A stretch of DNA of 64,000 nt, from the NCBI GenBank assembly GCA_051294375.1, contig CM119267.1, positions 5,006,619 through 5,070,618 on the forward strand, in the 5' to 3' direction. Shown here one piece after another: positions 7,906 through 18,600 of this stretch (its first letter is position 1; each line of letters opens with the position of its first letter). A program made the position numbers and the translations under genes. Origin of the DNA: Paraspadella gotoi. Its lineage: Eukaryota; Chaetognatha. The notes beneath the pieces are model-generated. The model did no database searches. It was not told the DNA's origin and saw only the letters and a program-made list of their open reading frames with translations.

Positions 7906-9961
7906 GTAGGTCACTAAGCAATATCGGCTGTAAACAAGTTTATAAAATTTTCATAATTTTTCGTACTTCACGTTTAATTTTATAATTTCCTTCGATAAAT
8001 TAAAAAATTAAATTTAACTAAATTTTATTTTTTTAATTTTAATTAAAAATGAGAATTATCTTTTATCGTTTTCATCGTATCCATTTATCCAATAACAAAA
8101 GCAGACAAAATAATCTTTTAAACTGCATCCGAACGACCTTTAGAGTTGGACCGAGTCGCTCGCGACGAGCTGGGGGATCGGCGCGACCGCCTCCGCGATT
8201 GCTTCGGCATCCAGCAGTGGGTGTGGCTCACGAAGGTCGACGACGCCGGCTTCGACGCTTGCGTCCACGACGTTCTTGGCGCACCCCAAGACAAGGTCCG
8301 GAAATACCGTAAATGCGTGGGGATTCGCAAGGGTTGGTACAAGGGCAAGACCGGGACGTTGAGGACCAGCGGAGACAACTTCTTTTCCTGCATGGTCAAA
8401 TCGGAGGCCTTCTGCCCACCGTCGAGGAGAGAGGGTGAGGCAAACGCTCTTTGATAATTGGATGTTTTGAGTTGCGTCGCGAGAACTCGCGGAGCAACTC
8501 TCTTAGTCACTTTTTGGTCGGTCGGTCGGTATGTCTGTCCGTCGGTCTGTCCCACTTATGTTAAAAATGCATATAATTCGCCTATAGTTTGTTGCTCATT
8601 TGTTAAAACCTAAAATCTAAGGGACTGCTAGCGCCGCCTTCAGGAAATCTTAAAACTATAAGGAATAAAAGACTCGACGCAGTGCATGTCATAAATATAA
8701 GGGCTAAGAAAGTTTTTTACTCATGTCATGTTATGTCATGTTATATCATGTGATCAAATGCAAATGCACGCGAAAATAAAGTCACTGCGGTGCAACACAT
8801 TGGCATCACCCTTCTTGTTTTATAAATATGATTTTTTTGCATTATTCAAAATTCGATTATTATTACTTGACCACTCCTAATGTTTCTCAATTCTCGATCT
8901 CTCATCTTTCTTCCTTGTTTTAACTTTTATTTCTCTTTGACTTCTTTTCTTTACTCATCTTTCTCTTCTTTTGACTTTCCTTCTCTCTTTCACATCTTTC
9001 TTTTCTTTCTCTCTTTCTTTTCCGCTCACTACCTTCCCTTGTTTCATTTTTTTCCCTACTTCTTCCCTTTCTTTTAATCTCCTTTCCTTCTTTTTTCCTG
9101 ACTTTTTTCTTTTCTTTTTTCTTTTTCTTTTCCCTTCTTCCCTTTCTTTTCCTTTTCACTCTTCCCTCTTTCCTCATTTTTTCCCCCTTTTTTGCCCACC
9201 TCTTCCCTTTCTTTTCTTTTTTCACCCTTCCTCCCTTTCCTTCTTTTCCCCCCTCCTCTTCCCTTTCTTTTCTTTTTTCACTCTTCCTCCATTTCCTCCT
9301 CCTCCCTTCAGTCCTCGACATGGACGAAGAGATAGAAGAAGAAAAGCGCGGCCTCTTGGAACCGGATCAGATCTTCGCCATCGAGGATTGTCTCGGCAAC
9401 AAACGCAACAAATTCCTCACCAAAGTGAAGAGCAAAGCGGAATTCGCGAATTGCATCAAAAAAGTCTGCAAAAATGGAATGACTCACAAGCGAGGGGGTT
9501 TTGATGACGCGGCCATTGATCAGGTGGGGGTGGTGCTAATGATGATGCTGACAATACTGATGAGGCCGGATTACACTATGATTATCCAGCCATTTATTAC
9601 AGCAAATTTGGAATACATGTGCTAATAAAATATTTAATGCGTAGTGATAGGCGACGGATTATTTTGTGGTCAAAACCTCCGTGAGACATGAACTGGTTCA
9701 TTGGATTTGAACGTCATTTCTAATTTGTAATGCGACTAAACAATCCAAAACTAATCCAATTCATTTTATTGGAAACAAATTGAATGAATTTCCATTGCCT
9801 CTCATTCCTATCAGGTGGCCAATTGCTGCAGTCTGAGCGTGAGCATGGGTCCGGGTCCCGCATGCGATTATCACGATTTCTTCAACAAGGTCAAGATGCT
9901 TTTTATGAACAATCGCGGGAAACTGGGATGGTGCATGAGGAGCACGGGGAGAAAATGCTGA
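7836..9961 (+). CDS. secreted cysteine-rich repeat protein, 4 exons, 239 aa
   Basis: Coding exons are 7836-7905, 8144-8434, 9312-9523 and 9815-9961. All introns are GT-AG and the phases agree (1, 1, 0). Residues 1-18 form a signal peptide (MKLFFGALALCLALTVQA, small residues at -3 and -1), so the product should enter the secretory pathway. The mature part has 13 cysteines and a repeated module. C43-x-G45 ... LTKV ... F60-x-x-C63 matches C147-x-G149 ... LTKV ... F165-x-x-C168, and C81-x-G83 ... F103-x-x-C106 is a looser copy. C208 ... C231 in the last exon may be a fourth. A very acidic linker lies at about 123-131. The start is the first ATG, in a CCAAAATGA context. I do not recognise the family and assign no function. 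Splicing is predicted, not observed. An AATAAA follows the stop by about 100 nt. Confidence 0.8.
8144..8434 (+). CDS. secreted protein, exon 2 (first two modules)
   Basis: Acceptor CGACCTTTAG| and donor GAGAGG|GTGAGG. Encodes residues 24-120 plus one base, with C43, C63, C81, C106 and C114. It is notably GC-rich against AT-rich introns, which supports coding. The frame is set by the G carried over from exon 1. Confidence 0.8.
8471..8816 (+). repeat. dispersed repeat family A, copy 1 (inside intron 2)
   Basis: About 345 bp strongly similar to 41839-42190, in the same orientation. Landmarks in order are the palindromic hairpin CGCGAGAACTCGCG, TTCGGTCGGTCGG-like and TATGTCTGTCCGTC runs, GGGACTGCTAGCGCCGCCTT, a tandem ATGTCATGTT tract, and GTGCAACACATTGG near the end. 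It has no open frame, so it is a SINE-like or other non-autonomous element that inserted in the intron. Confidence 0.8.
8880..9311 (+). repeat. 430-bp polypyrimidine tract before exon 3
   Basis: Almost only C and T on the + strand, with a loose period of about 60 bp near the right end (blocks of CTTCCCTTTCTTTTC). It ends at the CTTCAG acceptor of exon 3, so it forms an oversized polypyrimidine tract. The two long open frames across it are low-complexity artefacts. Confidence 0.85.
9312..9523 (+). CDS. secreted protein, exon 3 (third module)
   Basis: Acceptor CCCTTCAG|, donor CAG|GTGGGG, which is a weak donor. Encodes residues 121-191, including the acidic linker and C147, C168 and C173. If the donor is skipped the frame runs 33 codons further to a TAA at 9623-9625 that overlaps an AATAAA (9624-9629), so a shorter alternative 3' end is possible. 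Confidence 0.75.
9815..9961 (+). CDS. secreted protein, exon 4 (C-terminus)
   Basis: Acceptor CCTATCAG|GTGGCC. Encodes residues 192-239, ending in a terminal cysteine followed by TGA. It contains C195-C196, C208, C231 and C239. A Cys as the last residue suggests it takes part in a disulfide. Confidence 0.75.
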   Translation: MANCCSLSVSMGPGPACDYHDFFNKVKMLFMNNRGKLGWCMRSTGRKC

Positions 9962-10064
9962 AGTGGGGGTTCAGTTTACAATTTGGAAAGAAACGATTAC
10001 AATATGTAGTTGTGCATCAGCTTAATGTTTTAATTTCGCGCCACTAAAGATATCGCGAGGGTCA

Positions 10065-10070
10065 AATAAA
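10065..10070 (+). promoter_or_regulatory. polyadenylation signal AATAAA (secreted-protein gene)
   Basis: The first AATAAA after the stop at 9961, 104 nt downstream. It lies just left of the duplicated block, so the transcript probably ends near 10085. Confidence 0.5.
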
Positions 10071-10116
10071 TTTTCTCATAACTTGGTTTCTTTTCTTGGA
10101 TCTACTATAGACTAAG

Positions 10117-10226
<110 letters not shown>

Positions 10227-10344
10227 AAAATTTAATCGAATAACCCGAATCAATTCAAATCCGAAGCATTCGAGTGCATTCCAACATCGAGAAAATAAAA
10301 ACTTGACACAAAGAAATTTTTCGCTGAAAATTCCGAGTTTGTTT

Positions 10345-10475
10345 TAATCTTGGGGGGTTCCTTCCTTCTTCCGCGGAGGGGCTCTCAGGGGGGTTGGGGA
10401 GGGTACAGGGGCGGAGTGGGGGGTGGAGTTGGGGGTAGGGGGGCGTTGTTAAGGGGTAGGGGGCGAGGGATATTT
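10345..10475 (+). other. G-rich tract with quadruplex potential
   Basis: Many runs of three to six G on the + strand separated by short loops (GGGGTTGGGGAGGG, GGGGTAGGGGGGC). It recurs in copy 3 at about 31020-31140. G-quadruplex formation is an inference from the run spacing. Confidence 0.6.
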
Positions 10476-10702
10476 TGATTTCCGGTTTTTTTTTCGGAAA
10501 CTCAAGAGTTGAACCTTTTCTTTTTTTTTTTGCCATTTCTTCTTTTCTGTTCCGGTGATGACGACGAGGCATTGAAAGTGAAATGGGGTGTTGACTGTTG
10601 AGGATTTGGGGTGTTGAGGATAACAATTTTAAATATTGGGGTTTTAAGGATTAATTTTTTTAATACCCAACTCGTTGGGATGAAGACAATTTTTTTTCCG
10701 TT

Positions 10703-10756
10703 GTTTGTGGCTAAGCGTTTGTCTTTTGAAATGCGAAACCTCAGGTTCGATGAGAA
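10703..10756 (+). repeat. tRNA-related sequence with A- and B-box matches
   Basis: GTGGCTAAGCG resembles a pol III A-box and GGTTCGAT, 34 nt further on, matches the B-box core. No acceptor stem can be drawn. It is present again at about 31369-31424. This may be a tRNA-derived SINE head or a tRNA pseudogene. Confidence 0.35.
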
Positions 10757-10849
10757 AAGTTAAAACTTCATATACAGATAAAGGATAGAAATTGTCTGCT
10801 TTTCAGCGTCTGTTAAGGTTTCGCGTTATAGTTATCACAAGAATGCTAC

Positions 10850-11458
10850 ATATTGAACAAACGTAATGTGCATATGTGACATTTCGCAAGGATCGTTCGT
10901 GTAACCATAGATATACAGTAGTTACGTTACGTGGAAAGAGCGTCAAGGAAACGACAAAGAAGCCACAACGAAAGCGATAAGACGCCACGAAAAAGACTCT
11001 CAAAAGCCCTCAACCAAAAAAGAGAGAGAGAGAGAGACGAGCGATTTTTCTTTTCCCGCCATAAAATTTTTGGGAGGAGACGAAAAGTGGCGCTGAGGGA
11101 GGTGGCGCTCGCAACGCCGTTACGCGGCGTTGTCGTCGAGGGAAAGGGCGGCGTCTTTTTTGCAGTCCTTATTTTTTGTAGATTTTTTTTTAAAAGGGAT
11201 CGAGTGGTAAAACTCATCAAGTCATCAACGTTTAAATTTTCATTTCGATAAGAATACATTTTTCTAACTAATTTTCCTAGAGCTTAGCTTAGTGAAACTT
11301 ACACAAAGTTAAACAAACAAGTCGTTTTACTATTTCGTTTATCTACAAACCCATTTTAATTACGCAATCGGCGCGACCAACTTAAGTTGTAAAGCACACA
11401 CGACATAAATTAACTCTTGAAACATCAACGGAATATTTTCCTTCTTATCTTGTTTTCA
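10850..11458. other. duplicated block, no gene recognised
   Basis: A GC-richer middle part (11040-11160) with a GGCGCT direct repeat is open on both strands, but the open frames are broken in copy 3 by indels. No domain is recognisable. Confidence 0.4.
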
Positions 11459-11461
11459 CAG

Positions 11462-11655
11462 CCAATTTAGCGAAGCATAAAACTGCGGTTTCCATGGCGC
11501 CGACCGTTGAGTTTATGGGAAGTTTCGATTCCATGCAGACATCCGGTTCCGAGCCGACTTCCAGTTTGATACCGACTTCCGGTTCCACACCAACATCCGG
11601 TTGCGAGTCGACTTCTAGTATACCGCCTACTCTGAGCAACATGGATCTAATCTAA
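11462..11655 (+). CDS. possible Ser/Thr/Pro-rich terminal exon (weak)
   Basis: After an acceptor-like TTGTTTTCACAG, one frame runs 63 codons to TAA. It is Ser/Thr/Pro-rich and contains a tandem hexapeptide read as TSGSEP-TSSLIP-TSGSTP-TSGCES-TSSIPP, from an 18-bp DNA repeat at about 11538-11628. The reverse strand is also open here. Copy 3 (about 32132-32350) breaks the frame by indels. It may be a real exon damaged in the poorer copy, or a minisatellite that happens to be open. Confidence 0.25.
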
Positions 11656-11891
11656 CGGTTCCATGTTTTCATGCAACATAACGCATTTCGGCTCCGCGCC
11701 CTCTTCCTTTCGGCGCCGATTTTCGCCCGGCGTTGCCCGGCGTCGCCCGCCAGTGGCACCGACCGCCGGCGGCGACGCAACGAGGACTCAAAGGGAGAAA
11801 ACGAGCGTCGACAGGGGATAAGTTTCAATTTTCGCCGTCAAAGGCAGGAATTCCCAGAAATATTATTGAGATAACGGCTTCTGGATTATCG

Positions 11892-11893
<2 letters not shown>

Positions 11894-11922
<29 letters not shown>

Positions 11923-11940
11923 CTCTCTTCTCTCTTCTCA

Positions 11941-11971
<31 letters not shown>

Positions 11972-11985
11972 CTCTTCTCACTTTT
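11894..11985. repeat. (CT)n microsatellite
   Basis: CT repeat with several TCA and TCC interruptions. Its counterpart in copy 3 is at about 32586-32670. Confidence 0.85.
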
Positions 11986-12284
11986 AACTCTTTCATTCTA
12001 CTGTAGTACTACAATCTTTATTGGGAGTTGGAATGGAATGGAATGCTAATTAAAAATAAAATAAACAAATTCTAAATGAAATAAAACTAAGGAAAGTAAC
12101 GAGTTTGTTAAAGAAGGTGTAGGAGTGAGATGCACTCAAACTACACGCATGCGACTATGAGTAGTGAGGTTGCACAAATCGTTGGGGCAGGAGAACAACA
12201 TGGTAGACTTGGTTGCAACCGAACCGTCGGAATTGCTGGAGAATTTTATCGGTGCAATAAACATTGTTCAATGCACGGATTCAA

Positions 12285-12287
<3 letters not shown>

Positions 12288-12331
<44 letters not shown>

Positions 12332-12385
12332 AGAAGAGGGAGAGAGAGAGAGAGAGAGAGAGAGAAGAGAGGGGGAAGAGAGGGA
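12288..12385. repeat. (GA)n microsatellite
   Basis: GA repeat with G-rich interruptions. Counterparts lie at 20925-21025 and 32978-33075. Confidence 0.85.
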
Positions 12386-12917
12386 GAAAGAACGAACTTG
12401 CCCGTAAACTGTTGTCATTTGGTGAAAAAATCGGGGTTGAAATCGGATCCCTCGTTTTTCCGTCCGTGAAAGAAAAACCTTTTTTACAAATCTTTTTTTT
12501 TTTTTCGTTTTGTCAAAAAACTCATGAATTGGTATACATTGAAATATTTAATTTAGAATTTCAGTTGAATATCTTTTTTGAATCAAGATTGAAAACAAAT
12601 ATATAACGCTTATAAACGCATTTCCTTTTCATGGATTTTCGTAACGAATTAGTTTTACTCGGCCGAATCGGGCTCATTTCATAATCATAATCACTTTACT
12701 TTTTCTTCTAATCGCGTTTTCATAAACGTAACTTTTTTTCAGCGAAAAACTGCATTTATTTTTGTGTTTTTTTTTTTTTACAAACTTTTTTTTCGCCGAA
12801 AATTTGACGTCGAGGAAAAACTCCGCCATTTTTTTTCTTTCGCCAGGGGTTTTTTTTCCGCGCAATAAAAATCTGAATCGGAAATTCCTTTGATGATTAA
12901 AATTTCTCAAAAAAAAA

Positions 12918-12925
<8 letters not shown>

Positions 12926-12954
<29 letters not shown>

Positions 12955-13046
12955 CGAAGAGAGAAAGAGAGAGAGAGGAAGAGAGAGAGAGAGAGAGAGA
13001 GGAGAGGAGGGTCGTTAAAAAGGAAATGGCGAGAAGAGAGAAAGAG

Positions 13047-13099
<53 letters not shown>

Positions 13100-13102
13100 A
13101 GA
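12926..13102. repeat. compound (A)n(GA)n microsatellite
   Basis: A poly-A run of 18 followed by about 170 bp of interrupted GA repeat around a short unique core (GGGTCGTTAAAAAGGAAATG). Counterparts are 21537-21720 and 33587-33770, where the two later copies are identical in length. Confidence 0.85.
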
Positions 13103-13655
13103 AAATATTCCAGTTATTCATATTTTTGTGATTTTTTCCGGTGATTATGGTTTTTTCTCAAGACTCGCGGCTTTGGCTTTTGAAACACTCCCCCCCCTTC
13201 CCAGATCTCGATCTAACGCACTTTTAGAGCCAGTGTCCCGGAAAATTGCCGTAAATCGTATACCCAAAACTGATTTTTTTTTCTCTTTTGAAAGTCAATA
13301 TAACCAACTTCATTAGACTTTCCCACGTTCGTTCCAGTCTAACCCGGTTAAACCTTACGCGTTTTTTCCACCGTTAAACTCACCCAGAATCTTAAACCTG
13401 CCTCGTCCCATCGAGAAAGACCCACGCTTATCTTTATCGTTTTTCCTCCTCTCTCACCTGCTCTCGCCTTCCACTTATCCCGACAGACATCGACCCCTCT
13501 TCACCCCCACCCTCTCCACACCCCAGCCGCCCCCTCAACCGCCCCGAAACTCTATTTTCCATTTTTGGCGAATCGAGTTTCTTTTCTCTCACGAAATTCG
13601 AGGCAAAAGTCGGGAAATTAGAAAATGATCGAAATAGAGAGTAAAGAAAGAGGAG

Positions 13656-13659
<4 letters not shown>

Positions 13660-13733
<74 letters not shown>

Positions 13734-13734
13734 C
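13660..13734. repeat. (GA)n microsatellite
   Basis: A 75-bp pure GA run. Counterparts are at 22250-22335 and at 34295-34415, the latter interrupted by a gap. Confidence 0.9.
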
Positions 13735-14492
13735 AGTAAACGATCCTTTTCTTTGCGCTTTTGAATAATCGAAAGGCTCTTTTTTTGCGGGGGGAACAGA
13801 GGTCAAGTAAATCTTGGGGCGTGAAGATAAGTTAAAAGAGGGCGGCTGGGACCAGGCTGGGTGCGGGTAAGTTGGAGGGTCTTACCGGCCTTCGATTCTG
13901 ATTTTTTTTTAGGGGGGAAAGAAAAGTGGGTTTGACTTCGGCGTTGTTTTGACCGACGTCGATCGGAAAAGATAAGAACTTGATTCGGCGAGAGAGTGAG
14001 GTCGAACCGACCTTTATAGTTGGTAAGTGCGATTAAGAACTGAAAGTTTGTTATCGGATGACTCTGATGACGAAAACATTTACTTAACTTTCTTAAATTG
14101 CTTCTCCACTGATTACTTAACTATTTTGATGCACGTAACTTAGTTACATGCCAAACTTTTCCTTTCATGAATAGATGAAAGATCTGAAAGATTATAGTTA
14201 GGAAATAAGTTTTATAAAGTTATAATAATAAGTTTATTAAATAATAAAATTGGTAAAAGGATTTGACCGTATTGTTGGATTCTAATGACTCGGTATATTC
14301 TAATAAAATAAAGAGTTTTAAAAATTATAACGTCATCAACTTACATTTAAATTTATTTTGACGTACGTAAGCGCGATTCCAAAATAATTTTCCTATTTTT
14401 AATGTGAAGAAAATCGAAAGTGAGAAAGTCAGCCCATTGGTCTTTTTCTCTGACATCTTTTCTATTCCTGACCTCACTCAATCCCCGGCTGA

Positions 14493-14590
14493 GAGAGTCT
14501 CTCTCTCTCGTCTCTCTCCTCTCTCCTCTCTCCTCTCTCTCTCTCTCTCTCTCTACTCTCGTCTTCTCTCTCTCTCCCCTCTCTTCCTCT
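14493..14590. repeat. (CT)n microsatellite
   Basis: Interrupted CT repeat of about 100 bp. In copy 3 the same position (35183-35312) is a pure CT run of 130 bp, so array length differs strongly between copies. Confidence 0.85.
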
Positions 14591-16375
14591 CCCTTCCCGT
14601 CACCGCTGGCTAAGTTCTCTGACTCACGGAAAAACAGAAAAAAGATTCCCAGATTTTTTGTCTAATTCTCCGGAATTTTTGCAAAATCGGTTCGGAAATC
14701 TGGGACAAGGCTAAAATCAGGGCTGAATCAAGAACTCGGTGTTTGAATCAGAGTGGATCAAATTCGCATGATAGATTTTTAATTAAGTAAACAAAAATTG
14801 TATTCAAAAATTTTTACCGGCTTTTTTTTTTTCAAAATCTAAACAAAAGCACGAAATGGACATTTTTGGCTTTTTGATGGCGTTAATTAAGCGTTTGTTT
14901 TGCATTAATAAATACAAAATTAAATCGCATTCTATTCATAATTTAATCCTCTTTTTTCTTTCAATTGTTCTTTTTTTTCCCTTTTTTTTTTCCATAAACC
15001 CTCCGGACCTCTGCCGTGCCGATTTGTCTACATTAAGACAAAGGGAAACCTCGAGTCTTTCCTCCGCTGGAAGTCCAATTATTCATATGGATAACAAGAG
15101 AAGGAAGAAGTTGAGAGGACGGGGTCGTGAGTGGGAATGTCACGGTGAGTGAGATGGGAAACTTCAGTGGGAAATGATGAATTCGGCGAGTGATCGGACA
15201 GCGGAGGACGAGGAAGATGGAAAAAAGTACAGTCGTCAGCTAGCCAATTCTGTTAAACATTACTGACAGCCAGATACAGCGAGTGGGAAACGGGTTTTCC
15301 CTCTACGACGGTGGAGTAAGGCGAAGGCTGGGATTTGGCGGGGATCAAAAAGAGAGGGGAAATGGAGTGGGGATCAAATCCCGAGGTAGATGATCGCGGA
15401 TTTCTCTTTCCGATTGAATGAGACCTTACCTTTCGCCCTGACATTCCTCGTCCAATATTCCTTCTCCTACAGGTGAAAAATCGGGTGAGGGAGACTTTTC
15501 CTATTTTTTTTTTCTATTCCTTTTTTCATATCTCGGGTCGTTTCCAAATACAATAAGAGCGGAAGGTTCGTCTTGAAACGCCGATCGAATTTCAGACGAG
15601 AAATCAAATGATACGTTCAGCATAAATCTATTATAAATGAATATACGATGATAATTTCTCATGTCGATCCGAGACGTTTCCATAATTCTTCACTACCCAC
15701 CCCCATTTTTTGTTACCCTTTTCTTATCCCATTTTTCTTCCAACTTTTGTTTATGTTTATCCATTTTTCTCCTTTTATCCTTTCCTTTAGTTTTTCTCTC
15801 CCCCCTTTTTTTTTTCTTCCCTTCCCTTCCTTTTTCCTTTCTTCCTATTTCCTTTATTCTTTAATTCCTTGTTTCGGTTTTTCCTTTGGCTTTTTCCGAT
15901 CGATCCCTTTTTATATTCAAACAGAAATGAATTTCATCAACGGCGACACTCGACGACGACGAGGCGACGAACTGCGATACGACGTCGACGATGACGACGA
16001 CGATGAAAAAGTTCTAACAAGGAAATGTTCAACCACGTATTGCGGAAAGGTGACAAGGATGACGTTGACGACAATCATAATCTAAATGATGACAAGAACG
16101 CGCGACAAGAGTGACGAAGCGAAAAACACCTCTTTACAATGTACACGTCATATTAGAAGAAATGAATTAGGCAAGAAAGTAGATATAAATTGCCTAAAAC
16201 CATGATGAAAAAAATATGCTTATGTGCATCCACAAAAATAAGCGAACCGACAAGTGAACAACAATGATATGATGAAACTGATCACGAATGTCATGAAGTC
16301 ATCATGAATGATTGAAAATGACTAGGATGACGTGACGAAAAAAATATGGCGAACCTGACATCGACGAATATAAAA
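14591..16375. other. duplicated block, no gene recognised
   Basis: Contains pyrimidine-rich DNA (15690-15900) and ATGACGA-rich DNA (15950-16370). A 79-99 codon frame around 23722 and 35880 is broken here and changes frame between copies, so I do not call it. Confidence 0.5.
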
Positions 16376-16379
16376 AAAC

Positions 16380-16452
16380 TTAAGAAGAGACGACGACACG
16401 ACGAAAGACGACGACGACGACGACGAGGCGACGACGAACGACGACGACGCGA
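16380..16452. repeat. (CGA)n trinucleotide repeat
   Basis: Interrupted CGA/GAC repeat. Counterparts are at 24968-25027 and 37144-37188. Confidence 0.8.
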
Positions 16453-16571
16453 CAGACAGAAGCTGAACAAAGAAATATAAAAAGGGAAAAGTCGAAAGAA
16501 AAGAAAAGAAGAGAAAAAGGAAAGAAGACGGAAGAATGGAATCGTGACGCGCGTGGGAGAGCGGCATCCTC

Positions 16572-16585
16572 GTCGCCATGGAGAC
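16572..16585 (+). promoter_or_regulatory. X-box-like 14-mer GTCGCCATGGAGAC
   Basis: An imperfect match to the RFX-type X-box (two half sites around AT). The same 14-mer is in copies 2 (25144-25157) and 3 (37306-37319), and as a reverse complement outside the block at 63847-63860. Function is inferred only from the motif. Confidence 0.2.
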
Positions 16586-16877
16586 ACGAATACGACTCGT
16601 GAGACGTTCGTGGGATTACGAGAAGCTTCAGGAAAGACGAGTTGTCGTCGCGTGGTCGTCGTTGTCGTCATGTCGGCTTGGGTCTCGTTATTTCTTTCCT
16701 CCTTTCCGAATGTAAGCTCGTTCTTGAGCTCTGTGAATGTGTCTCGTTGCTTTTGCATGTTGAAAATGAAAGTTGCAAAAATTGCTTGTTTCGCTATTCA
16801 TTATTTTTTAAGATTTAGAAATAACTATTATTTATAATTTATTTATTTATTATTTTATTATTATGGATCGAAAAGCA

Positions 16878-16907
16878 CTGATTGGGCAAGATCGGACTGC
16901 CAATCAG
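16878..16907. repeat. hairpin, 12-bp stem (copy 1)
   Basis: CTGATTGGCAAG, a six-base loop and CTTGCCAATCAG. It is perfect in copy 2 (25441-25470). Here and in copy 3 (37607-37637) one-base indels disturb the stem. Confidence 0.6.
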
Positions 16908-17289
16908 CGAAGCGAAAAAGTATGTACATTAAAAAATCTTTATAAAGATTTTTTAAAATATACGAAGTAATATGCAAACCTAAATAATAATAATAAAATT
17001 CTCGTCATTGACTGTACTTGTCGTGGACTAAATTCAATTCTTTAATCAAAATCAGTTGCCATATCAGACTGGAGAATCTTGAAAGCAGACCATCTGGCAG
17101 AAATGGAAAAGATGCGACGAAAAAGTCTGTACAACATGCAAGTCGCTAATACTAAGAAGGAAAAAACATCTTCCTTGGCAGCCGAATCATTTTTTTTTAA
17201 AGAAAAAAAAATGAATAAAAATTATGGCTAAAGGAAAAAACTTTCAAAAAAAAGGGAGACAACATAACGAGAAATGGAGAGAAAAAAAA

Positions 17290-17970
17290 ATTGTCGGGAA
17301 AAGATAAAAATTGAGGAAGAGAGAGAGAAAAAAATTATGGGAAAGAAAGAGAAAGGAAAAAAAAAGAAAAGGAAAAGAAAAGAAAGAAAAGGGAGAAAAA
17401 TTATGGAGGAAAAAGGAGGAAGGAAAAAGAAAAGGAAAAGAAAGAAAAGGAAAAAAATTATGGGAGGAAAAGAAGGAAAGGAAAAGAGAGGAAAAAAAGA
17501 AAGAAAAAAAATTGGGAGGAAAAAGGAGGAAAGGAAAAAAGAATGGAAAAGGAAAAGAAAAGAAAAAGGAAAAAATATTGAGAAAAAAGGAGGAAAAAGA
17601 AAAGTAAAAGAAGAAAAAGGAAAAAAATTATGGGAGGAAAAAAGAGAAAGGAAAAAAGAAAAGGAAAAAAAAGAAAGGAAAAAAATATATGGAAGGAAAA
17701 AGGAAGAAAAGGAAAAAAGAAATGGAAAAGAAAAAAAGAAAAAGAAAAAATAATTATGGGAGGAAAAAGGAGGAAAGGAAAAAAAAAGGAAAAAGGAAGA
17801 GAAAAAAGAAAAGAAAAAGAAAGATAAGGAAAAAGAAAAATATTGGGAGGAAAAAATAAGGAAAGGAGAAAAAGAAAAGGAAAAAGAAAAGAAAGAAAAA
17901 TATGGGAGGAAAAAGAAGGAAAGAAAAAAGAAAGAAAAAAGAAAAAAAAAAGAAAAGAAAGAAAAGAAAA
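17290..17970 (+). repeat. 58-bp polypurine tandem array
   Basis: About 680 bp that is nearly all A and G on the + strand. The unit is about 58 bp and starts with a core like AAAATTATGGGAGGAAAAAG, the TTAT being almost the only pyrimidines. Around 10-11 units are present. Counterparts are at 25830-26535 and 38010-38733. The long Lys/Glu/Arg open frames here are artefacts. Confidence 0.85.
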
Positions 17971-17999
17971 AAACGCCGACCATCTCCGCCGTTAAGAAG

Positions 18000-18600
18000 G
18001 AAAGAGAAGAGAAAAAAATAAATAATTCAAACAGAGATTAGAAAATGAAAGGGAAGCTTTGCGACAAATAAGCGAGCAGAAGCGGGTGGGAGTGGGAAGA
18101 GGTGGTTTAGAGTGGGTTGGGGGTTTAGGTGAGTTCGGAAGGGGGGGTCCAACGGGGGCGTGAAGTGGTTTGATCAAAGGAAGATGGGATGTGAAGAAAA
18201 AAAACGTGGGGGTCACAAATGAGGAGGCGAAAAGGTTAAATAAAGAGGAATATGAAGGATCGGGAAGATTTATTGTTGACAAGATGACAAAAGATGACAA
18301 AGGAGGAAAAAAGAAATAGAGAGAATGGAAGAAGATTAAATAGAGAAACTGTGGGAGAATGTATAAAAAAAGAATAAAAAAAGAATATAAAATTTGGCAA
18401 AAGATGGTAAAAACAGTAATACAAAATAGGAAATATATGCATGCAGAAATGTGAATAATTAAATATTAAAAATAAGAATACTAGTGGCTTGGACAAACAA
18501 GTCGACGGTGATGATGGTTATAAAAAAGACAAAAAGAAAAAAGTTAAAAGGAAAAAAAGATGAAAACAACTGGAGGCGGAGAATAACGGAATTTAAGAAG
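18000..18600. other. duplicated block, G-rich then A-rich, no gene
   Basis: A G-rich segment with GGGTGGGAGTGGG-like runs (18080-18165), then A-rich DNA. No gene is seen. Confidence 0.5.

Noticed and set aside
17228-17983. Open frame of 251 codons, minus strand (Phe/Ser-rich), and similar frames at 25907-26591 and 38068-38910
   Set aside because: They cross a polypurine/polypyrimidine tandem array where stops are rare by composition, and both strands are open.
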